Origin: an uncultured Winogradskyella sp.
Lineage (GTDB): Bacteria > Bacteroidota > Bacteroidia > Flavobacteriales > Flavobacteriaceae
Assembly: GCF_947501905.1 (NCBI RefSeq)
Contig: NZ_CANMXL010000003.1
Coordinates: 558,001 to 622,000 of the forward strand
DNA length: 64,000 nt
Direction: 5' to 3'
Shown here piece by piece: positions 59,784 through 64,000 of the stretch. Every line of letters starts with the position of its first letter. Position 1 is the first letter of the stretch. A model generated the notes under the pieces. It had not been told where the DNA came from, searched no databases, and was given only the letters and a program-made list of their open reading frames with translations. The position numbers were made by a program, and so were the translations under genes.

Positions 59784-60494
59784 TTAATTTAGATGGGATA
59801 CGAACTCAATAGAAATGTCCATCTCAGCAAAGACTTCTGAATACAACTTTTTCATCATTGCAAAGACTTTGTCCTGCTTCATGGTTTGTGGTTGATACAC
59901 CACAACGACGTTGATGTTAGAACTACCCTTTAGAATACCTGAAGCACGTTGTAAAAACAAAGCTTTGACCTTTTCGGAATTCGTTTCGAGTAGTTTTAAA
60001 TCTGCAGAGCGATGTACCGAAAACCAGTTGCCATTGTTCTCCTGTAAATCCGAGTAAACGCATAGCGTTGTTTGCCTGATAGTGTCCTTCTGTAGGTGCT
60101 TTAGTTCCTCTACTAGTGGCTTCCAAATAGAGGAATAGTTGTAGACCTTATCATTCTTTGGAATGTTTAAAATACTATCTATTCCCTTTTGGAATGTGGC
60201 TATTTCAACATCACGTACCAGTTGGTTACCCAGTAATGCTGTAGCTCCTTCAATATGTAGTTCCGAACGTCTATTATGAACCAGACTATTCATCGTTCCA
60301 TAGCGAAACCTAGCGGATTGCCAAGGATTGTCAAACAAATCAAACTTCGAAACTAATGATTGTGCTTTGGGGGTCGCTAGAAAATCAGTTTCCGTAACAT
60401 CTTCTAAAACAGAAATGGTAACTCCTGTTTGCTTCGAGTCGGTGCAGGCTGACATCGTCAGCCCAATCACCAGTATGTATATCCAACTTCTCAT
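59784..60494 (-). CDS. Lipoprotein of the transfer operon, unknown
   Basis: The 236-residue protein has a lipobox (GLTMSAC, Cys about residue 17) and a vWA-like alternation of hydrophobic strands (VTISVLEDVTETDF, TTLCVYSDLQENNG, INVVVVYQP), with DVTET and SDLQE where a MIDAS-like site would be. It may be a surface or periplasmic partner in mating contact. It overlaps neither neighbour but is spaced by 2 bp from the upstream coiled-coil gene. Confidence 0.65.
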   Translation of the reverse strand: MRSWIYILVIGLTMSACTDSKQTGVTISVLEDVTETDFLATPKAQSLVSKFDLFDNPWQSARFRYGTMNSLVHNRRSELHIEGATALLGNQLVRDVEIATFQKGIDSILNIPKNDKVYNYSSIWKPLVEELKHLQKDTIRQTTLCVYSDLQENNGNWFSVHRSADLKLLETNSEKVKALFLQRASGILKGSSNINVVVVYQPQTMKQDKVFAMMKKLYSEVFAEMDISIEFVSHLN

Positions 60495-60496
60495 AA

Positions 60497-61600
60497 CTAT
60501 ATGTTTAAACCTTTATAGAATGATGGAAGTAATGGAATGTCATCCTCGAAAAACTTCGGGACTTTTCCATCTGAGCGATGAATACAGTTCGTGCTGTAAA
60601 AGGTCTTTTGTGCTTCTTCAAACAGTCTCTGGATCAATTCTTGAATATCGTTTGCATAAATCTGAATTTGTTTTCGTGCCAATTCAGATTCTTTTTGTTG
60701 CTTGCGCACTTCGGCAATCTTTTCCTTAAGCTCTACAACCTCAAGTTTAAGTGCCTTAGCCTCGTCTTCGGCAATACGGTATTTGTCCCATATCTTTTTT
60801 TCAGCTCGACTTAATCCAGCAAAGTAGACTACCAGAGTTGCAACTGCTGTGAAGAAAAGATTTAAACAAGCGAAATAAAACGGTCCCGCGCCATTACCAA
60901 AGACCTCATTGCCTCTAAATGTGGTAGTCCTGAAAATACCGAGTACATAAAACACTATAAAAAGCACCGTAAAAACCGTAAAAGCAATTAAGCGTTTTTG
61001 CCAAAGTGTTTTACCCTTATCAATAATCTCGGGCAGATGTTCAGCCGTGAAGAAAATCCCGATACCAATGGCTAATCCAATGATGTAAGAGGTAATAAGC
61101 GGATAGCCCATGGCTTGAAGTGCAGTTCCTGAGATAAGCGTGTCTACCAGAACTAGGAATAATAAAATAAGCCTTGTCCACTTATAGCGCTGTGCTTTCT
61201 TTTTTAAAGTATTATCACACTTTTCTAGTTCACGTTTTTTGAGACGGTAATCCGTCTCTTTCTTTTCCAGTTCGGTCTCTAGTTCCTTTAGCTTCCTGTC
61301 CGCTTCTTCTTTGTCTGCTAAAATATGATGGGATTCAATATCGGACTGCAATTCCTTTTTTGCCGTCATCATCATTTTAGAGTACGCACCGCTAATAACA
61401 CCGCTATAGACATCTTTTTCACAGCCCTCTTCAGGCTTACTAGGTTTCATATTCCCTAGGTCTTTACCTAAAGGAATCGCTATTTCGTTTTTAATAGCCT
61501 CATGCTCTTGGATTAATTTTTTTTCCAAGTCTTCCATCTTGTATCGGAACACAGTTATGCTGTTGTTTTCCGATACGTTGTTTTTAACTTTAGTTTTCAT
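60497..61600 (-). CDS. Coiled-coil membrane protein of the transfer operon, unknown
   Basis: The 367-residue protein has a Lys/Glu-rich coiled coil (about residues 90-140), then four hydrophobic helices (about 146-250: LILLFLVLVDTLISG, YIIGLAIGIGIFF, AFTVFTVLFIVFY, FTAVATLVVYFAG), and a second coiled coil (about 255-325). No family is recognised. It lies 2 bp after the 86-residue gene, in the same operon. Confidence 0.65.
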   Translation of the reverse strand: MKTKVKNNVSENNSITVFRYKMEDLEKKLIQEHEAIKNEIAIPLGKDLGNMKPSKPEEGCEKDVYSGVISGAYSKMMMTAKKELQSDIESHHILADKEEADRKLKELETELEKKETDYRLKKRELEKCDNTLKKKAQRYKWTRLILLFLVLVDTLISGTALQAMGYPLITSYIIGLAIGIGIFFTAEHLPEIIDKGKTLWQKRLIAFTVFTVLFIVFYVLGIFRTTTFRGNEVFGNGAGPFYFACLNLFFTAVATLVVYFAGLSRAEKKIWDKYRIAEDEAKALKLEVVELKEKIAEVRKQQKESELARKQIQIYANDIQELIQRLFEEAQKTFYSTNCIHRSDGKVPKFFEDDIPLLPSFYKGLNI

Positions 61601-61602
61601 AA

Positions 61603-61863
61603 TTAATTGGATTTAAGTGAATTATTTAGTTTTGAGATTTGCTTTTGATAGAGTTTCTTGGCTTGCATTAAATCCTCTACGTAAACAAGTGAGGAAGAAC
61701 TTAAAACACAATGCTGTTTGAACTCTGAATCAAAAAGAAGTTGAATAGATTCACATGCTGTGGATTCTAATATTTCCAATGGTGCTAGATGTAGATATTG
61801 ATTTTCGCATTGCACTGGATTATTGATGTACTCATCAAGGGTAATTTTGCTATGTTCGGTCAT
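61603..61863 (-). CDS. Hypothetical small protein of the transfer operon
   Basis: The 86-residue protein has several Cys residues (about four) and a helical C-terminus (MQAKKLYQKQISKLNNS). I recognise no family. It is spaced 2 bp from the coiled-coil gene downstream and is probably co-transcribed with it. Confidence 0.55.
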   Translation of the reverse strand: MTEHSKITLDEYINNPVQCENQYLHLAPLEILESTACESIQLLFDSEFKQHCVLSSSSLVYVEDLMQAKKLYQKQISKLNNSLKSN

Positions 61864-61935
61864 AACTAGTAGTTTTAAAGATTTGTGAAATTGAAAAGAG
61901 GCAACAACTCCAGTTGGAGCTGTTGCTAGGGGGTT

Positions 61936-62421
61936 CTATGCCGCAAACTGATTTTTCAGCCAAATGAACCCCTTATGTTTTGGATGGTGATTTAAACTGC
62001 AATCCGTAATTCGAATTGCTTTTTCTAAATAGTATGGAGAGCTATCTTTATCCCAATAGAGGGTAGCTAATAGAAATTTAATGTATGCTCTAGTGAAGTG
62101 ATGATCAGGATTATTAATCCATACTTTTTTTTGGTATGCTAATGCATCCATAGAATCTAATAGACCACTTGCTAGTTCTAAATGCTCAATAGCATCTTCT
62201 TGCTTATAACAGTTAAAATGAAACTTAGCATTCAAATAAAGGTTATAGACTTTATAGTATGGACTTAAATAGTCAGGTTTGATTCTGCCTAAGAATTCAG
62301 ACACTAACTCTTGATTAAATCTTGGAGCATCAATTAATGTGTGAATGTCTTCTAATCTTTTGAAGAAACCTTTAGATTTCTTATTTGAAGTTTTTTTTGT
62401 AACTTTTTCGCTTTTTCTCAT
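61936..62421 (-). CDS. Hypothetical helical (TPR-like) protein
   Basis: The 161-residue protein has a Lys-rich N-terminus and helical repeats with the pattern LYLNAKFHFNCYKQEDAIEHLELAS near residue 65-90 and LATLYWDKDSSPYYLEKAIRI near 118-138, similar to tetratricopeptide repeats. It is the promoter-proximal gene of the transfer operon, 72 bp before the 86-residue gene. No function is suggested. Confidence 0.6.
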   Translation of the reverse strand: MRKSEKVTKKTSNKKSKGFFKRLEDIHTLIDAPRFNQELVSEFLGRIKPDYLSPYYKVYNLYLNAKFHFNCYKQEDAIEHLELASGLLDSMDALAYQKKVWINNPDHHFTRAYIKFLLATLYWDKDSSPYYLEKAIRITDCSLNHHPKHKGFIWLKNQFAA

Positions 62422-62479
62422 GACTACTAATGTTTAATTTTTACAGTCACAATATGCTGACGATAAGCGGTTTTACTCG

Positions 62480-62560
62480 TCTTGAGAGTTGTCGACAAAG
62501 TTGTCGATTAGCCTATTTTAGGAGGAAAATCAGTCGACACTAAAAAAGGAGGAAAAAGAG
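62480..62560. promoter_or_regulatory. Cluster of GTCGAC-type palindromes and purine-rich direct repeats
   Basis: Within the 159-bp gap lie GTCGAC twice and GTCGAT once, and AGGAGGAAAA twice as direct repeats. One GTCGACACTAA copy also occurs in the hairpin array at 56506. This could be the right attachment site of the element or an operator for the divergent genes; nothing decides. Confidence 0.35.
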
Positions 62561-62580
62561 AGTCAAAATTCGATTATTGA

Positions 62581-64000
62581 ATGATAAAAAATGAAAAAAT
62601 AGATGAGTTTCAGAAGCTCATTTACAATCTTGATAAAGACGTAAAACATACAGAAAAGCACACCACCATCGGACGACATATTTCTAGCTGTGTAGACGAT
62701 GTTTATAGCGACTGGAAAATAAATCCAAGTAACATTAATCCTAAACCTATATCTGGACATGATAGGTTATCAAAATATCTCCTCACGGGAGATATGAAAT
62801 TGGCAGGCTTGCACGCCTTTATCATTTATTTCTTTTATAATATTCAAAAAGATTTTTCCAATAATATAGACGAGCGTGTTTATCAGCTGAAGAAATTGGA
62901 AACTTTATTTGAATGGATTGATATCAAAAAAACAAAAGGAGAATCTTTCAAGGGAACTCAGATTCTTATAAATACCCTTTTAAAAAAAATAGACCTTTTT
63001 TCCATTAAAGCAGAAATTGGTATTAAATGGCGATTGGCTTTTTTACAAGAAAATAAGGGGAAATGGATGCCTGTATTCAAAGAAAGCAACGTTTTTTCTT
63101 TTTCAAAATCAAAAAAAACTTCCGAATCACGGCCTGAGGTTCAACAAGAAAAACCATTAAAAAAAGAAACATGGATACGCACTGGTTTAATTGTGTTGGG
63201 CATATTGATAGTTGTTTATTTTGGATATAATTATCTAGAAAAACAATCTCAATTAAAAGAGCAGGCTCTTGAAGAAGAGCGTATTTTAAGTAACGCAACA
63301 ATGCTTCATAGTGGATATTCTAGTCAATTAAATCAATTGTATAAGACCATTGAAGAAGAATTAAAGAAAGGAGACAATGTTCTTTCTAAAACTACCATAG
63401 ATAAAATAATCTCGCTTTCAGGTAATTTAAAACCCTACAGATATCTATACAATCAAAAGTTATTGGATACGCCCTTAAGCCGAGAACGAGCTGATTTGTT
63501 TAGATACCTAATACAACTCAAACTTTCTAATGACACCTATAGAAAAATATTTGATAAAGCTGATTTTTCCTATGGAGATTTTTCTAACATAGACTTATCT
63601 AACATTAATCTTATTCGGTTTATCGAAGGTATTCAAGGAAATCACGGTAAAAACGCTAAATTATTAATAGCAACCTTCAATCGTCCAAACTTGAAAGAAT
63701 CTCTTTTTGAAAATTGTAATTTGACTGGAGCAAAGCTTTTTGCGGATTTTAGTGGCGCGGATTTTAGGAATGCTATAGTTACTAATACCCTGTTTTACTG
63801 GAGTCGTGCTGTAAACGCTAATTTTTCAGGTTCGCAAAGAGTTATCGAGGTCGTGAATTCTGATTTTAAGAATACTAACTTTCAGAATGATACCATTTAT
63901 GGAAGTTTTATTGATTCTGATCTTCGAGGTGCAATTTTTAATAATAGTATGCTCTTACCATACAATCTTTATAATGATGCATTTACTGATATGAAGACTA
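62581..64000 (+). CDS. Membrane-anchored pentapeptide-repeat protein (3' end outside window)
   Basis: The frame is open from the ATG at 62581 to the window edge (473 codons visible). The N-terminal 190 residues are helical and soluble, a membrane helix follows (about 200-222, TGLIVLGILIVVYFGY), then a coiled coil, and from about residue 325 tandem pentapeptide-type repeats A(D/N)LXX appear (SYGDFSNIDLSN, GAKLFADFSGADFRNAI, ANFSGSQ, GAIFNNS). Such repeats form quadrilateral beta helices; the combination with a membrane anchor is reminiscent of defence or signalling effectors. Function is unknown. Confidence 0.8.
   Translation, partial: MIKNEKIDEFQKLIYNLDKDVKHTEKHTTIGRHISSCVDDVYSDWKINPSNINPKPISGHDRLSKYLLTGDMKLAGLHAFIIYFFYNIQKDFSNNIDERVYQLKKLETLFEWIDIKKTKGESFKGTQILINTLLKKIDLFSIKAEIGIKWRLAFLQENKGKWMPVFKESNVFSFSKSKKTSESRPEVQQEKPLKKETWIRTGLIVLGILIVVYFGYNYLEKQSQLKEQALEEERILSNATMLHSGYSSQLNQLYKTIEEELKKGDNVLSKTTIDKIISLSGNLKPYRYLYNQKLLDTPLSRERADLFRYLIQLKLSNDTYRKIFDKADFSYGDFSNIDLSNINLIRFIEGIQGNHGKNAKLLIATFNRPNLKESLFENCNLTGAKLFADFSGADFRNAIVTNTLFYWSRAVNANFSGSQRVIEVVNSDFKNTNFQNDTIYGSFIDSDLRGAIFNNSMLLPYNLYNDAFTDMKT

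Larger units (their letters stand above)
51671..62421. mobile_element. Integrated mobilizable element (tandem recombinases, relaxase, coupling protein)
   Basis: The region joins two tyrosine recombinases, an AAA ATPase, an XRE regulator, a relaxase, a MobC-like protein and a TraG/TraD coupling protein with unknown operon genes. No T4SS pore genes (TraG-N, VirB4, TraJ-M) are seen, so it is a mobilizable rather than a conjugative element. Ends could not be fixed: no long direct repeat was found. The Hachiman system on its left and the pentapeptide-repeat gene on its right may belong to it. Confidence 0.65.

Noticed and set aside
1..64000. CRISPR arrays, rRNA genes or IS elements with DDE transposases
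   Set aside because: I looked for regularly spaced repeats, rRNA segments and transposase motifs and found none in this window.

Overview
The window is chromosomal DNA of a marine-type member of the Flavobacteriaceae (Bacteroidota). The evidence is low GC, almost no Shine-Dalgarno sequences, promoters with the Bacteroidota -7 box TAnnTTTG, a type IX secretion C-terminal domain, an alpha subunit of DNA polymerase III with a fused proofreading exonuclease, and lineage families such as DUF4271, DUF4296 and DUF6252. I could not assign a genus; Winogradskyella, Psychroserpens or Olleya relatives would fit.

Positions 1-33.6 kb are ordinary core chromosome: a saccharopine dehydrogenase-like gene (cut by the window edge), pckA, hemD with DUF4271, a polyprenol-phosphate mannosyltransferase, dihydroorotase, tyrS, a YHS protein, a LuxE-like enzyme, a T9SS-secreted protein, a PhoB/PhoR-like two-component pair, trmB, a LysE exporter, an alkyltransferase-like DNA-lesion protein, an Fe-S group (Mrp, NifU, FAD reductase, ferredoxin), a glutaryl-CoA dehydrogenase-like gene, trmN6-rimM-rpsP, a TSP3-repeat lipoprotein, dnaE, an SRPBCC/ArsR/SRPBCC operon, trxA and a DUF58 protein. 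A tRNA-Asp (33.64 kb) closes this part.

From 33.9 to 38.8 kb a six-gene, translationally coupled minus-strand operon encodes a reduced type II/type IV pseudopilus-like apparatus (GspF, two pseudopilins and three accessory proteins) without an ATPase or secretin. Facing it, across an intergenic region crowded with inverted repeats, is a response-regulator-like protein whose receiver lacks the phosphoacceptor aspartate.

From 38.8 to 46.5 kb is accessory DNA: small membrane proteins, an amidohydrolase plus DUF4430 pair and a class 3 lipase (two units each preceded by a copy of the same 126-bp leader), a truncated RHS module with a zinc-metallopeptidase toxin-like end and a lipoprotein that may be its immunity protein, a nuclease-like gene, and a ParE-type toxin-antitoxin pair.

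From 46.5 to 51.5 kb is a HamA-HamB (Hachiman) anti-phage system with a third, tightly coupled gene of unknown function (HEPN-like motif at best). This is the strongest candidate for a new variant of a defence system.

From 51.7 to 62.4 kb is an integrated mobilizable element: tandem tyrosine recombinases (one canonical, one lacking catalytic residues), an AAA-type ATPase, an XRE regulator, a 225-bp array of strong hairpins, a relaxase split by a frameshift in an A9 run, a MobC-like protein, a TraG/TraD-type coupling protein and several unknown membrane, lipoprotein and small proteins. No mating-pore genes are visible, so it probably relies on a helper. The Hachiman genes lie directly beside the recombinases and may be its cargo. 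The window ends inside a membrane-anchored pentapeptide-repeat protein.
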